Positions 40,955-51,966 are shown, counted from the first letter of the stretch. The stretch: 64,000 nt of DNA from Oegoconia quadripuncta (GCA_949316235.1 OX438747.1:2480501-2544500); one strand, 5' to 3'. Numbers and translations: made by a program. Notes: generated by a model from the sequence alone, not told the origin.

Positions 40955-41692
40955 AGAAGTTATTGATCGCATAAGTTGCTTACACTTCCCTGTCTATACA
41001 TATATGAGACAGCTGTATTTGTAAAAACAAACCCTGATATGTTTAAAACTGTAGCAGAAACTCAAACCAGAACTCAACGCTCTGCAAGTCGTTTATGTCT
41101 CGTAAGCTCAAAAACTGCTTTAAAGCACTCCAGTATCTTTTGCATGGCACCAAAAATTTTCAATAAACTGCCTAATGATGTTAAATGTATGACGATAAAG
41201 GAATTCAAAACCAGAATCAAGGCAATCTTAACTGACAAGTGCTACTATGCAATTAATGAGTTTTTGGCAGATAAATTGTAGAATTCTTTTGATGCTTTTT
41301 ATGACATCTATACTTTTTATAACCTTTCATGACATCAAATTTTTATGACATTTAGTTTTTATGACATTTAGTTCTTATGACATTTAGTTTTAATGACATC
41401 TCTATAATCAGTTATTGTTATATTATGAGTCAATTGGAAATTATTATTGTTACTGTTAAATTACTAATACTCTAAACCTTTATTTTTAATAAGCAACATT
41501 TGAGCATCATCAATTATTGGCAGCGCATCTAAAAGCCCTTTTCATAGATTTATTTTTATTGTAGTTATAGTGTGTAGTGTATAAGCCTGAAGAGGCCAGA
41601 TCCAGAGATCATCCCAAAATTATGTATATCTTTTTTTTTTAACCTGGTTCTATGCACGAATAAACATTTAATTTCAATTTAATTTAATTTCA
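40955..41692 (+). pseudogene. CR1-like LINE C-terminal fragment
   Basis: The frame 40976-41281 reads MLTLPCLYIYETAVFVKTNP, then QRSASRLCLVSSKTALKHSS, APKIFNKLPNDVKCMTIKEF and ILTDKCYYAINEFLADKL. This is the intact C-terminus of the CR1-like family (compare 3027-3350 and 30056-30187). The UTR contains four or five ATGACATTTAGTTTTT-like units (41300-41402) and ends with an (AATTT)n tail near 41692. The RT palm is missing. Confidence 0.85.
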
Positions 41693-42333
41693 TCGATTTT
41701 TTGAAAATAGTTACAGGAGTTCTTAGTATATTCTCCGACACAATGAAATTCCCAGTGGTAATAATTTGTTTTTTTTTTATATGGCTTTTTATATCGTGCT
41801 CTTCTAGCACAATAAATTCTGCCAATGACAACGTATGTAGAGGAAAAATCACGGGAAAAGATGAGCGGTTTTAGAGAAACGATGTATTATTAATTTGGTC
41901 AGTTATTCATTTCTCCATCTAGAACAAATAATTAAATAATATAAAACCAAGGACACTCACAATGGGACTAGGACAATATCAAGCCAATAAAATAGACAAG
42001 TACAAATAACGTAACATACCGAAAAAACATTGTTATTCTATCACTGACAGGTGATAAATCCATGTGATCCATCCATCTTTCTTTCTTTCCTTCTTTCAAA
42101 TCCATGTGCAAAAAATCAGGCGAATCATCAGTCAAATAAAATATCATGCGAAATTTATTTGTGACCTCATATTTTCTCCAAGTTGTTTTTTTATGTGGAT
42201 AGGCTAAAAACGCAATCGCCAAATGACACAATTAAAGTTTTATTCCATGATGGCTTTGAAAAAAAAAATTAAATTACCTATGCCAATGCCTTGTATTTCA
42301 CTTACCTAATATTCTTTCCCTCCTATATTCAGT
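41693..42333. other. Unassigned; one weak candidate exon
   Basis: A minus frame (42231-41968) reads FRMIFYLTDDSPDFLHMDLK and SPVSDRITMFFRYVTLFVLV, partly low-complexity (GAAGGAAAGAAAGAAAG). A GTATGT and a GTGAGT lie on the minus strand at suitable places. No family was recognised. Confidence 0.2.
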
Positions 42334-42860
42334 CAAAGTCAAAGTCAAAAAATATTTATTTCGTAGGATAAAGATTATCACTTGAAAACGTCACATTTTT
42401 ATCTTAATATTAAAATTATTGACATTATTGCTCATTCGCAAAGCAGATTCCCCAGAGAAGAACGAGCAAGAAACTCAAGGGTTGCTCTTTTAAATAAGTT
42501 TGGGTTACAATTATATTATATTGTATAATTAGGCTGAATATCGCCGAGCGGTCTATGTCCATGCTTGCTTATCATCCAGATAGTCAGAAATTTTATAATA
42601 GCCTTTGGTAAATAATGTCTGTTTTATGATGGTTTTGAATTTATTTAAAGGTAAATTTTGAATGTCCACTGGAACCTTATTATAAAAGCGTATACATTGC
42701 CCCTTAAATGACTTAGTGACTTTGTGTAAACGGCTGACATGAACAGCAAGTTTATTTTTATATCTGGTATTAACATTATGTATATCACAATCTTTCTTAA
42801 ATGATTCTATATTTTTTCTTACATACATTAAATTTTCGTAAATATATTGCGATGCTAATG
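42334..42860 (-). pseudogene. LINE-D2 3' end with intact C-terminal frame
   Basis: The minus frame 42828-42553 reads MYVRKNIESFKKDCDIHNVN, TRYKNKLAVHVSRLHKVTKS, FYNKVPVDIQNLPLNKFK and KGYYKISDYLDDKQAWT, stop. The 3' UTR and TTTGAC tail run to 42334. It is the best-preserved LINE-D2 C-terminus in the window. Confidence 0.9.
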
Positions 42861-42877
42861 TTAATATACTATATATA

Positions 42878-43495
42878 TATTCAGTACTGTTCGATCCCAG
42901 AACTCCTTTTTATCTCAAAACGTGCTTTGAATTTCTTTCCTCCACCCACAATCGGCGCCTTCGTTCGACGGACAATTTACGGCTTTACGTTCCACCGAAC
43001 ACCTCAAAATTCTATAGCCAATCATTTACCCTTCAAGCCATTCGTCTCTGGAACTCCCTACCCGAGTCCATCAGACGCGCTCAAACTTTGAATGCTTTCA
43101 AAGTCGCCGTCAAGGAGCATTTTCTGGTGCTTTAATCTGTGTTCTCTTCTTAGCTTCTTATTTATTTAGTACACCTGTATATTTACGTTTGTATTTTGTT
43201 GCTATTTTATAGATGTTATGTTTAAGTAGGTATATTTTTCTATTAATCTATGTATGTATGTGTATGTAAATATATGAAATTTATTCACGTAGTTTTGTAT
43301 CTGCATCCCTATTTAATACCGCGCAACCTACATATTTCCAATGTACTGTCCTTATACCCAAAGGTTGCCTGGAAGAGATCGCTTTTAGTGATAAGGTCGG
43401 CAAATTTTACATTCTATTCTTACCACTTTTCTGAAACTGTATTTTCTTGTCTGTTGTGCAATAAAGTGTATTTGTATTGTATTGTATTGTACTAA
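42878..43495 (+). pseudogene. LINE-G C-terminal fragment and complete 3' UTR
   Basis: Without an ATG, about 42952-43134 reads RRLRSTDNLRLYVPPNTSKF, YSQSFTLQAIRLWNSLPESI and FKVAVKEHFLVL, stop. The 3' UTR holds CTTATACCCAAAGGTTGCC and ends GTGCAATAAAGTGTATTTG plus (ATTGT)n. It abuts a minus-strand LINE-D2. Confidence 0.88.
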
Positions 43496-43987
43496 GGCAT
43501 ATTTTTTCCTTGCGGTAAAAAATCTCATCCGGTATATATTATAGTCCAGTAAGGATACATTTTTAACCTCCTATAATCTTAAAGGCCGTGATTTTTTGCA
43601 CATGAATAGAGTACCTGTCACTGATTGAATAAAATAAATAATCGGTGTAAGCAGACCGAACATGAGGATAAAAACAGCGTTGCCTAGCCATGTTTAGGCT
43701 CGGACGTTTATCACATTGTCTAGACAACTTAGTCATTATGTCCATAATGACCATTTATTATGTATAATAGCTCTTTAATCACTATGACTGTAACATTATA
43801 TACTATGAAAGGAATTCATTTTCCACATTGTGCGTTGCCAATCAGCAATTTGTCAGTAATACGAGTATGATCATTCTGAATTCATTCGATAACAGATACA
43901 TATTAGCATGCAATCATTGTTGGTATAAAGAAAATATCGAACCATATTACGATCGCAATGTTAATAAATTACTAATCCGATTTAGAG
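43496..43987. other. No supported gene or repeat
   Basis: Two short open frames without recognisable features. No shared repeat noticed. Confidence 0.35.
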
Positions 43988-44160
43988 TTTTTTTTTTTTA
44001 TATGAGAGGGCGGCAAACGAGCATGCGGGTCACCTGATGGAAAGCAATCACCGCCGCCCATGGACACCCGCAACACCAAAAGGGTCACAGATGCGTTGCC
44101 GGCCTTTGAGGAAGGTGTAGGCTCGTTTCTTGAAGGTTCCAATGTCGTACTCGTTCGGTA
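43988..44160 (-). mobile_element. LINE-E 3' end
   Basis: Poly-T, ATGAGAGGGCGGCAAACGAG, CACCGCCGCCCATGGACACC, then AGGCTCGTTTCTTGAAGG and CCAATGTCGTACTCGTTCGG. The complement codes for [15 protein letters not shown], the end of the ORF. Confidence 0.92.
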
Positions 44161-44998
44161 ACTTTGTCATTTTTCCCGCACAGAGAAATAGAATAAAAAT
44201 CAATATAGAAAAAAAGACATTCAAATGGGGAAATTGACAGCCCCCTCCTTTTTGAAGTTGGTTAAAAAGCGAAAGGTCACGATCACTCGCTGACTAATAC
44301 GGAAATTTCGAAAACTACTTGACCTAGAATGTTGAAATTTGGCAGGTATAGGTAGGAGACGTCCACTAATTCCGACTGTATAACGGGATATACCGAAATT
44401 TTTCACGGTAACGTAAAAATCAGATAATTTCCACGGCAATTACAGGATGCGTTTCGGGGAGTGTGCGTTGGAATTACAAAATCTTATTGTGCCGTAATGA
44501 TTTATTTGCTATTGAATAGGGTACATTATAAGATGTTTCAGTACTGGTTCTATCGCCTATTCAGCCACTTTTAGCAGTATGCAAATATCTATAAATCTTA
44601 AAACTATTACAGTAATAATTATTTTTTGGATAATAAATTCATTTACATAATTCAAGTCGATCACAGTAATTACTATTAAATTCATAATATCAAATACATT
44701 ACATAATTCATGTCAGTTGCATTCATTAGTATTAAATACATTAGATAATTTAAATTTCCACCTTATGATCAAAAAATTCTTTAATTGAATGAATGTGTAT
44801 TTGAGATGCCACTTCTTCAATTCTATTTTGAGTTTATTAGTCGGCAGTGCTTGTAATGCTTTAGGGCAATTTATTATATATAACTTTTCCCATAAATTAA
44901 TGTAGTTTTATAGATCTGAGACAATAAACAATGTGTATCCTTATTCTTAATCTAATTCTAAAGTATTCTAAAAAAACTGGAAAATAATTATTACCTAA
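44161..44998. other. RTE-type UTR piece, LINE-E-like scrap, AT-rich remainder
   Basis: 44215-44450 has GACAGCCCCCTCCTTTTTGA and CTTGACCTAGAATGTTGAAA, phrases of RTE-type 3' UTRs. 44451-44495 is a coding scrap of the 11.6-kb LINE type (GGGGAGTGTGCGTTGGAATT). 44496-44998 is AT-rich and unassigned. Confidence 0.45.
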
Positions 44999-45260
44999 GT
45001 AAATCCGACAGCATATTTTGTATTTTTCGGGCACCATGTTGCATTTTTTTTTTTATTAAAAACTGGTTTCGCGTTTGACTACAATCTCACCTGATGGAAA
45101 GTGACCATGTAGCCGAAGATGTAGCACGCGCATTTTAACATGTATGAGGACAAAGACGAATCTAACAACACCTTGCACTTTAAAATCTGTTAAACCGTTT
45201 ATATAGGCTACAGGACGTAACATAGAAATTCTACATACATACCATACACTCGAAAAACAT
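44999..45260. repeat. RTE-type UTR repeat split by a LINE-E-like tail
   Basis: The outer part matches 29080-29262 (AATCCGACAGCATATTTTG; GACGAATCTAACAACACC). The inner part, 45045-45140, is poly-T plus ACTGGTTTCGCGTTTGACTA and CACCTGATGGAAAGTGACC, the reversed 3' end seen at 11582-11650. Confidence 0.7.
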
Positions 45261-45470
45261 TAGAAAGAAAGAATTACCATGATTACACAAAAACTTCTGG
45301 ACCGATTGCGCTGAAATTACAATGGGACCAACTCGACGAAATCCCCTTTCATTTACAAAAAGAACCATGTGAATCAACCGCTAATTCTCGGAGATATCGG
45401 TGTACATACATAAAAAAAAAAAAAACGCCCCGAATACAGAACCTCCTCCTTTTTTGAAGTCGTTTAAAAA
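45261..45470. repeat. RTE-type 3' UTR repeat
   Basis: CACAAAAACTTCTGGACCGA, GGAGATATCGGTGTACATAC and CCTCCTCCTTTTTTGAAGTC are typical of a lepidopteran RTE-type 3' UTR. Confidence 0.55.
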
Positions 45471-46019
45471 GAAAGAAAACATTTATTCAGCTTACAATGG
45501 GCATGCACAAACAGCAACACACATAATTATACATTCTTTTTCCTGACATATTACAGGAAGGAGACACGCATTTGACGTTGACAGTTATGAATCCTAGCTA
45601 GTGGCTAAGCTATTAACTTAATTTCGTCGGTTTATTAAATCGGATAAATTCGGTCATAGAGCCGTTTGTTTTCGTTATACATTAATCAGACATATTACTC
45701 GGTACTGTTTTATCGACTGTCACAACAACACACTCTAAATAAAAGCAATCGTTTATCATTATTATTTTATTCACATTATTTTTATTTTATGTGCAACATT
45801 GTGTCGATAAAACAGAGTTGCAATACGACCGAATTACGAATCATTCCTTTGGATAACTTGCGACTATATCCAAATTGACGGACATATCTCTATCCCTTTC
45901 GAACAGTAATATCAAATCAAATCTCTCAGTTCCGTCTTTAATGGGCAGTTAAGAATGTTGCTGTTTGTACATGAAAATTTTGAGATATTAATGCTAAAAC
46001 ATACAAGCTGATAGTCCTC
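45471..46019. other. Reversed LINE tail and unassigned sequence
   Basis: 45471-45560 starts AAAGAAAGAAAACATTTATT (reversed tail) and ends near TTTTCCTGACATATTAC. 45600-46019 has no recognised feature. Confidence 0.35.
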
Positions 46020-46362
46020 CCGATGCGTCACGACTATGCCCCTGAGGGCTCTGGCTGTCCTTTCACCAGTGGTGGCGGCTCAATGGATGGCAGCGGTGGC
46101 ACGACGTGGTCTCGTCCCGCTGCAGCCGACATCGGCGAGCTTGTGCGGCTCGGCTACTTGGCCAGCCCGGGGGGGCTTAAGCGGAGCGCTAGGGGAGCAC
46201 CGGTAGTTGGTCCTTTGAGTTCCCGGTGTTCCCCGACAAGCGCTGAGGAGGACCACCGGGGGGTTTTAGTGGGTGAAAGTCCCACATAATCCAGACTCTC
46301 CCTCAGGAGTCTGGGTATCTTTTAAAGATTTCCCCCCCGTCAAGAAAAAAAAAAAAAGTTCC
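46020..46362 (+). mobile_element. GC-rich LINE 3' end
   Basis: The GC-rich block is much higher in GC than its surroundings. It ends GTGGGTGAAAGTCCCACATA, CCAGACTCTCCC...GGAGTCTGGGTATC (a stem) and TTTCCCCCCCGTCAAG plus poly-A. This is the 3' end of a GC-rich LINE family common in Lepidoptera (R1/LOA-like; class uncertain). The open frame at 46023-46289 is a by-product of the composition. Confidence 0.55.
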
Positions 46363-46548
46363 AGTTCCAGTTCCAGCTCAGCATAATGCTGTGACATGAA
46401 ACATATAGTACTATATTAATTCTGTGTCACAGCGCTGATTTTCAGCTGACACCTTTGTAGGAGCTATTACCCTCCTTCATGATGAAATCGGGTAAAAGGA
46501 TTACCAATAAACGAACGGCAACAAGCGTATAGCATGAATCAACCGGTT

Positions 46549-46797
46549 GACCGGTTGGTGTAGTGGATAGTGACCCTGTCAGCGAAACCAACGGTTGCGG
46601 GTTCGAATCCCGCGAGGGGTAAATGTTTGTGTGGTTAATACGAACATTTATTCCCGAGTCATGGATGTTTATTTAATATTTATGTATGTTTATCCGTTAT
46701 CTAGTATCCATTTTTTCCATCCAGCTTTGCTTAGTTTGGGGCTAGATGATTGGTGTAAGTGTCCGAAATATTTATTTATTTATTTATATTCAAAATA
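46549..46797 (+). mobile_element. SINE-B, near full length
   Basis: GACCGGTTGGTGTAGTGGAT, B box GGGTTCGAATCCCG, GGTAAATGTTTGTGTG, and tail GATTGGTGTAAGTGTCCG plus ATTT repeats. 46363-46548 to the left is unassigned. Confidence 0.93.
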
Positions 46798-47510
46798 ATA
46801 AATAGGACATGCATTTTATCTGTCAGTCAATATGTCCAAACTAACGCTTCGCAAACGGAAGTCATTCGTAGGAAAAGAAGCGGCGCAAGAAACCTGAAGA
46901 GTGAAAACCTTGACATAAATTTCAAATTGAACCTCTGTCTAGCCGTTGAGGAAAAATGTCTTAATGGACAGACAGGCAGATGGACAGACAACAAAGATAT
47001 AGATACGGAGCCTTAAAATGTAAATATATATAAAGATTTATCTTAATATCTTTATTGTACACAAAATTGTTACAGCAATATGCATTGTATATAAAATGTA
47101 CAAAGGCGAGCTTAACTCCGATAGAGTTTTCTACCAGCAAACCTTAGAGATACATAGTGTTTATTAGATTAGGCAGAAAATAGTGTACACAACAATTGAA
47201 AGTTATTTTATAAAAAAACAAAATAATAATAATAATAATATATATAAATAAATATACCACATAACCTATCCAATATATATATATTTATATATATAGTACT
47301 AAGTATAAACAAGTATATACATTATCAATACTCATATTATGATAAATAATTAAATAATTACTATAATATTTATATTTATACAAATTATATTTTCTAACTA
47401 ATATTATCAGGTATGTGCTTGACAATTGAATGATGACATTACTTGCTATTACAGAAATGGCAAATGACATTCACCAAAATATTTAAATTTACTGTTAGTA
47501 TAGTGGTCAC
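46798..47510. other. Reversed LINE-like 3' end in AT-rich DNA
   Basis: 47035-47170 (TATCTTTATTGTACACAAAA; ATGTACAAAGGCGAGCTTAA) reads as a reversed LINE 3' UTR. 46798-47034 and 47180-47510 have no named features apart from TA-rich runs. Confidence 0.4.
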
Positions 47511-47920
47511 CCATCCAAGGACTGACTGCGCCAGCCATTGCTTGACTTCACTAATCGAAAACAAATAGTGTATGCGACGGCGCCACGAGGATCTCTGGCA
47601 GTTGGTGGCCTACAGGGGTAGCTTAAAAACACTGACTGTCAGGTGGCCCCTAGAGTCAGGCTCTGCCAGGGAGTCTGTGCCCAACAGTGGGAACGTGTAA
47701 GGTTGTTTATGATACACTAGCTTTCCGCCCGCGACTTCGTCCACGTGGAAGATTTCGTCAAAATCGGTTCAGCAAAAAAAAATTGCCTATAATGTTAATC
47801 CAGGTCCTAATCTGTCTACCAACCAAATTTCATCCAAATCCTTCCAGCGGTATAGCCGTGAAGAGGTAACAAACATACATACATACAGACACACACATAC
47901 AAACTTTCGCATTTACCTAT
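47511..47920 (+). repeat. RTE-type LINE end and 3' UTR
   Basis: AGGGAGTCTGTGCCCAACAG (ORF end), then CACTAGCTTTCCGCCCGCGA, TTCGTCAAAATCGGTTCAGC and CATACATACATACAGACACA. The same CTAGCTTTCCGCCCG start is at 13277 and, reversed, near 54340. Confidence 0.65.
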
Positions 47921-48060
47921 AATTAAAAAACCCAGTGGCAAACCTCCGTCCAAATGTTTTTCAAAAATTTTCAAGATATCGTCTTGCGAACAATTAATTT
48001 TAGTAACAGCACCATCTCTTAGAATCCTCGAGAACTAATGGTATGCTGAGATTATTTCGT

Positions 48061-48173
48061 ATGCACGACGGGTTCGCACTTGACCTCAATCACACTTGAT
48101 GTTAAGTGAAGATGAGGTCGAAGGTGGAAGCGTACTGACCCGGAAACCCCAACAAATTTGGGGGACTGGCTTT
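48061..48173 (-). repeat. SINE-C 3' half in the left arm
   Basis: ATGCACGACGGGTTCGCACTT through GGAAACCCCAACAAATTTG matches the last third of SINE-C, reversed and without poly-T. Confidence 0.85.
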
Positions 48174-48231
48174 TAGTTGGAATTATTATTATAAATTAAT
48201 TTCTATTAATATTGTTAATTTTAATGACAAT

Positions 48232-48376
48232 GGTGTCGATTCGGATGTACACCAACTAAACTAAAATCAGTTTTGGAGTGGTGCCGTCGCAACGTACTGC
48301 TCCATGAAGAAAGAGACAGTACTACTTTAAAAGTGGTTTTAGTTTAGTTTAGTTGGTGTACATCCGAATCGACAGC
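48232..48376. mobile_element. Short MITE with GGTGTCGATTCGG termini (copy 2)
   Basis: 145 bp, GGTGTCGATTCGGATGTAC...GTACATCCGAATCGACAGC, with CCAACTAAACT / AGTTTAGTTGG inner blocks. Related to 32546-32686. Confidence 0.85.
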
Positions 48377-48498
48377 ATTATCAAAGTTAACATTATCTTA
48401 TTAATTAATCAAACCGTTGTGCATAAAAAAAAATATATATATATAGTCAATTCATTCAATGTATTTATAGATTGATGATACATTATAATGGTAGAATT

Positions 48499-48756
48499 TG
48501 GTTTGGTTGGTGGTAGGGCATTTTAAATGTCCGCCTGGCTAGCTACCACCATCTTATCTAAATCTGCCGCCAAACATCAATGTTAATAGCGTTGTTGTGT
48601 TCCTGTTGTCAGAGATAAGATAGCCAGTTCCCCAAATTATTTGGGTTTCCGGGTCAGTACGCTTCCACCTTCGGCCTCATCTTCACTTAACATCAGGTGT
48701 GATTGAGGTCAAGTGCTAACCCGTAGTGCATAAAAAAAAAAAAAAAAAAAAAAAAA
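48499..48756 (+). mobile_element. SINE-C, 5'-truncated, long poly-A
   Basis: It starts at GGTTTGGTTGGTGGTAGGGC, so the tRNA-like head is missing, and ends in about 25 A. Confidence 0.9.
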
Positions 48757-48902
48757 GAATTTTTACACGGGTATTGACCTGAACTCAATGTAATTAAATC
48801 CTTACTAATTAGGACATATCATTCACTGTTATCTATCACTCATCATCAGATAGCTTATTATAAAGTGCGTACTATTTAAATTCTAGAAAATCCGATTTAT
48901 TT

Positions 48903-49205
48903 TAACGCTCCCGTGGCGCACTGTAAACAACATAGGGTTTACGAATCGGAGGTCTCGGGTTCGATCCCCAGTATATGTTTAGTTGGTGGTAGGATATTTT
49001 AAAAATGTCCGCCTGGCTAGCTACCACCATCTTATCTAAGTCTGCCGCCAAACAGCAATGTTAATAGCATTGTTATGTTCCGGTTGTCAGAGATAAGATA
49101 GCCAGTCTCCCAAGTGAGGTGTCCGGGTCAGTACGCTTCCACCTTCGACCTGATCTTCACTTAACATCAGGTATGATTGAAGTCAAGTACCAACCCGTTA
49201 TGCAT
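48903..49205 (+). mobile_element. SINE-C copy in the right arm
   Basis: Head AACGCTCCCGTGGCGCACTG (diverged), B box GGTTCGATCCCC, a short deletion after it, then the body to CCAACCCGTTATGCAT without poly-A. It runs directly into the inverted-arm flank ACGAAATAATCTC. Confidence 0.88.
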
Positions 49206-49347
49206 ACGAAATAATCTCAGCATCCCATTAGTTCTCGAGGATTCTAAGAGATGGTGCTGTTACTAAAATGAATTGTTCGCAAGACGATATCTTGAAAATT
49301 TTTGAAAAACATTTGGACGGAGGTTTGCCACTGGGGTTTTTTTTAAT

Positions 49348-49973
49348 CGTCCTTAAAACTTTCAAAAATTCTGAATATTTACTAAGTTATGATTTTAACA
49401 TTTTTTTATGGCGCAGTGGTATCAGATTTGACCGCAACTGTTTTTGTTTCCGTAAGGTTATTCACCTAATTTTGAAAAAAAAAAAACCAAGCCGGTATCT
49501 CAATAATTTATGTCGCTATGACTAATAATCTCGACTAACTTAAAATTTTGCGAATAAATACAAAAAAAATAATAACTCCAAAACTACAAAAAATCGCAGA
49601 ACATACATGGGGGTGATTCGGATACACTTAAGAGTGCTCTATCTCTGGACGTCCGCTTATCACTATTTTTTGGGACACCCTGTATAAATAATGGGCTTAG
49701 TAGGTATTTAAAAATCGGTTAACAAAATATATATGTTTAAATGTGTGTGTAGGTGTAGTTACTATTTGTTATTAATTCTATCGTTAAATACAGGGAATAT
49801 TCTACCACATCACTTTGCGTTTCAATGCGGTGTGTAACCATGAGGAAAAAATAAAGTAGGTTATTGTATGCGTCTTGGAACTGTGACGTCAATTAAATGA
49901 GTTAAAAGGAAATTGAAGAAAATAAACGAACGTGGACAGACGGACGGAAAAAGAAGTACAGACTTTACCGAAT
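49348..49973. other. Transposon terminus and unassigned sequence
   Basis: 49560-49688 ends TTTTTTGGGACACCCTGTATA, a common TIR end of insect DNA transposons. The matching left end was not found. 49690-49973 is unassigned. Confidence 0.4.
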
Positions 49974-50222
49974 TCAGTCAGCGAAACCAACGGTTGAGGG
50001 TTCGAATCCCGCGACGGGTAAATGTTTGTGTGATAAATATAAACATTTATTCCTAAATCATGGATGTTTGTATAAATATTTATGTATGTTTGTCAGTTAT
50101 CTAGTATCCATAGTACAAGCTTTGCTTAGTTTGGGACTAAATGATTGGTGTAAGTGTCCGAAATATTTATTTATTTAATTTAGGGGCTAGATAATTGGCG
50201 TGTCTGAGATATTTATTTAATT
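49974..50222 (+). mobile_element. SINE-B, 5'-truncated, with duplicated tail piece
   Basis: It starts inside the head (CAGTCAGCGAAACCAACGG), has a B box GGGTTCGAATCCCG, and ends AAGTGTCCGAAATATTTATT. A second partial tail (GGGGCTAGATAATTGGCGTG) follows at 50181-50222. Confidence 0.88.
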
Positions 50223-50251
50223 GTGGAGCCAAGTGTACTTACTCTATTAGT

Positions 50252-50422
50252 ATTTTTTTTATATATGAGAGGGCGGCAAACGAGCAATGAAAAAAATGGA
50301 AAGCAATCACCGCCGCCCATGGACACCCGCAACACCGAAAGGGTCACAGATGCGTTGCCGGCCTTTGAGGAAGGTGTAGGCTCGTTTCTTGAAGGTTCCA
50401 ATGTCGTACTCATTCGGGAATA
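50252..50422 (-). mobile_element. LINE-E 3' end
   Basis: Poly-T and ATGAGAGGGCGGCAAACGAG, with AATGAAAAAAATGG in place of the usual CATGCGGGTCACCTGATGG, then the regular sequence to CGTACTCATTCGGGAA. Confidence 0.9.
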
Positions 50423-50474
50423 CCGCTGCAGGAATAGTATAGGCAATAAAGTCGACTTTCAATTCTACTTCATA

Positions 50475-50844
50475 GGGGCCGTCCATATATTACGTCATTC
50501 TAAAATATAAACCTTCTTTAAGAATCAGTCTATCTATTTAAAAAAACCGCATCAAAATCCGTTGCGTAGTTTTAAAGATCTAAGCATACATAGGGACAGA
50601 CAGCGAAAGCGACTTTGTTTTATACTATGTATTGATAATAAACACAATACTTAAATAATAACTACAACATTACATAATTAATAAAAGTACACATTAATAC
50701 TATACTTATACTTAATCAAACTAGTAATGACGTCAATTTTGGGAGAAGGGGGGGGGGGTCATTAAGAAATGACGATAGGATGATTATAGGGGGGGGGGGG
50801 ACTAAAATCTGAAAAAATCGATGACGTAATTTATGGACGGCCCC
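50475..50844. mobile_element. MITE with GGGGCCGTCCATA termini and poly-G runs
   Basis: GGGGCCGTCCATATATTACG is mirrored by CGTAATTTATGGACGGCCCC. ATA flanks both ends (50472-50474, 50845-50847). It contains an RTE-like piece (50540-50630, AAAATCCGTTGCGTAGTTTT) and two G runs of 11-12 bases (50748-50758, 50789-50800). The terminus type is widespread in insects. Confidence 0.8.
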
Positions 50845-51028
50845 ATAGCACTGCAAAAAGATTCACGAATTTAGTAATAGCCAGTAATTTTGATTTACTA
50901 GAACACAATTAAAATCTATTACACACACACATGTATACATACTGTACAGGTACACTGTTGGGCACACAAGGAAGCAGCATTGTCGAGCAAGAGGAAACCG
51001 GACTACGATTTGTGCCCGGTCTCATAAC

Positions 51029-51108
51029 ACCCATAACTCTGGAACATACGTCTGTATTCATCATACAAACATACGCCCCTAGCGAGATTCGAAACCGCGA
51101 CCTTTTAA
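51029..51108 (-). repeat. SINE-A fragment
   Basis: TGTATTCATCATACAAACAT, ACGCCCCTAGCGAGATTCGA and ACCGCGACCTTTT correspond to the reversed head and early body of SINE-A. The outer head is lost. Confidence 0.8.
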
Positions 51109-51689
51109 TACCCTTATCAACTCATCCTTCCCACCTTTTCGCCTAATCTCGAACTCAGATATTTGGGCTACGCCTACGCTAGACAAGGCCGCAAGATGTT
51201 TTGTAAGTAGAGAGAAAGAGAAGTAAGAGGACCCGTTAGGTAAGTCGACTACTAGATTTACGCTGAGCCAGTGTTGTTACGACGTATTCTTTTCATTTGT
51301 CGATAATTAAATATCGATACTTTACAGGTTGAATCTCGCCTCCTCACTATTTTATGTTATGTCATTTACCTATTTAATTAATTTATTATTATTAAATTTT
51401 TATTTTATTTTACCTTCGACCGCGTCAGAAATGATACACTACGCTCACGGACTCTGTACGATCTAGCAATCGTACATTTAATACAAACGCATCAATGTGA
51501 CACGCGGTCATTTCTCCTTTACGCAATTTAAGCCAGTTCACATCAAAACGCCCTTATGATCGCACCGCGGCACGTGGACTCATCATAGCATTCTATCAGT
51601 TTATTTGTTAATTAGTGATTAAATCAATATATTGGACAGCAGAGTATCAATTATCATGCTCATCATCTTACTGTATGGTTTAGCACCGT
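51109..51689. other. No supported gene or repeat
   Basis: A moderate-GC stretch near 51400-51560 has no domain signal. Nothing shared with other parts of the window was noticed. Confidence 0.35.
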
Positions 51690-51966
51690 ACAGACTCGGA
51701 TCTCTGATGTAAGGGAAAAAGCGGCGACGTTGAAGTGGAACTAGGCGAGTCACGTGGGCCGCATGCCGTGCGAGTTGTGGGCAAATGCGTCCACTAGGTA
51801 TTTGGATTCCTACAACCGCCAGACGCAAACGTGGCAGACCGCGAAAACGGTGGAGGGACGAGCTTGACAGTTTAAATAAGGGATGGTTTGTGCTCGCCAA
51901 GAACAAGAACGACTGGTAACAGATGAGGGAGGCCTTTGCCCAGCAGTGGGACACTATGGGCTCTTA
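51690..51966 (+). pseudogene. RTE-type LINE C-terminal fragment
   Basis: Frame 1 gives ISDVREKAATLKWN, stop, ASHVGRM. After a shift it reads ARRKRGRPRKRWRDELDSLN, KND-W, stop, QMREAFAQQWDTMGS, stop. The GRP-x-x-RW-D-EL and MREAFAQQWD motifs are the conserved end of RTE-type ORF2. Stops and a frameshift show it is inactive. Confidence 0.85.

Larger units (their letters stand above)
47923..49347. repeat. Long inverted repeat (arms about 250 bp) around nested elements
   Basis: The left arm 47923-48173 (AAAAAACCCAGTGGCAAACC ... ATTATTTCGTATGCACGACG) is mirrored by 49090-49347. Each arm includes the 3' part of a SINE-C and about 130 bp of the same flanking sequence. Between the arms lie a MITE (48232-48376) and two SINE-C copies (48499-48756, 48903-49205). 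Confidence 0.85.

Noticed and set aside
41968..42231. Host exon with splice-like sites
   Set aside because: The frame is partly built from a GAAA simple repeat, has a stop before one of the donors, and no family was recognised.
46023..46289. GC-rich protein of 88 residues
   Set aside because: Lies within a LINE 3' end; low-complexity Gly/Ser content follows base composition.
46549..46640. tRNA gene
   Set aside because: It recurs with the same body at 20972, 36222, 49974 and 57401; a SINE.
51619..51954. 111-codon minus frame as a gene
   Set aside because: It is antisense to the RTE C-terminal fragment, whose plus-strand motifs explain the sequence.
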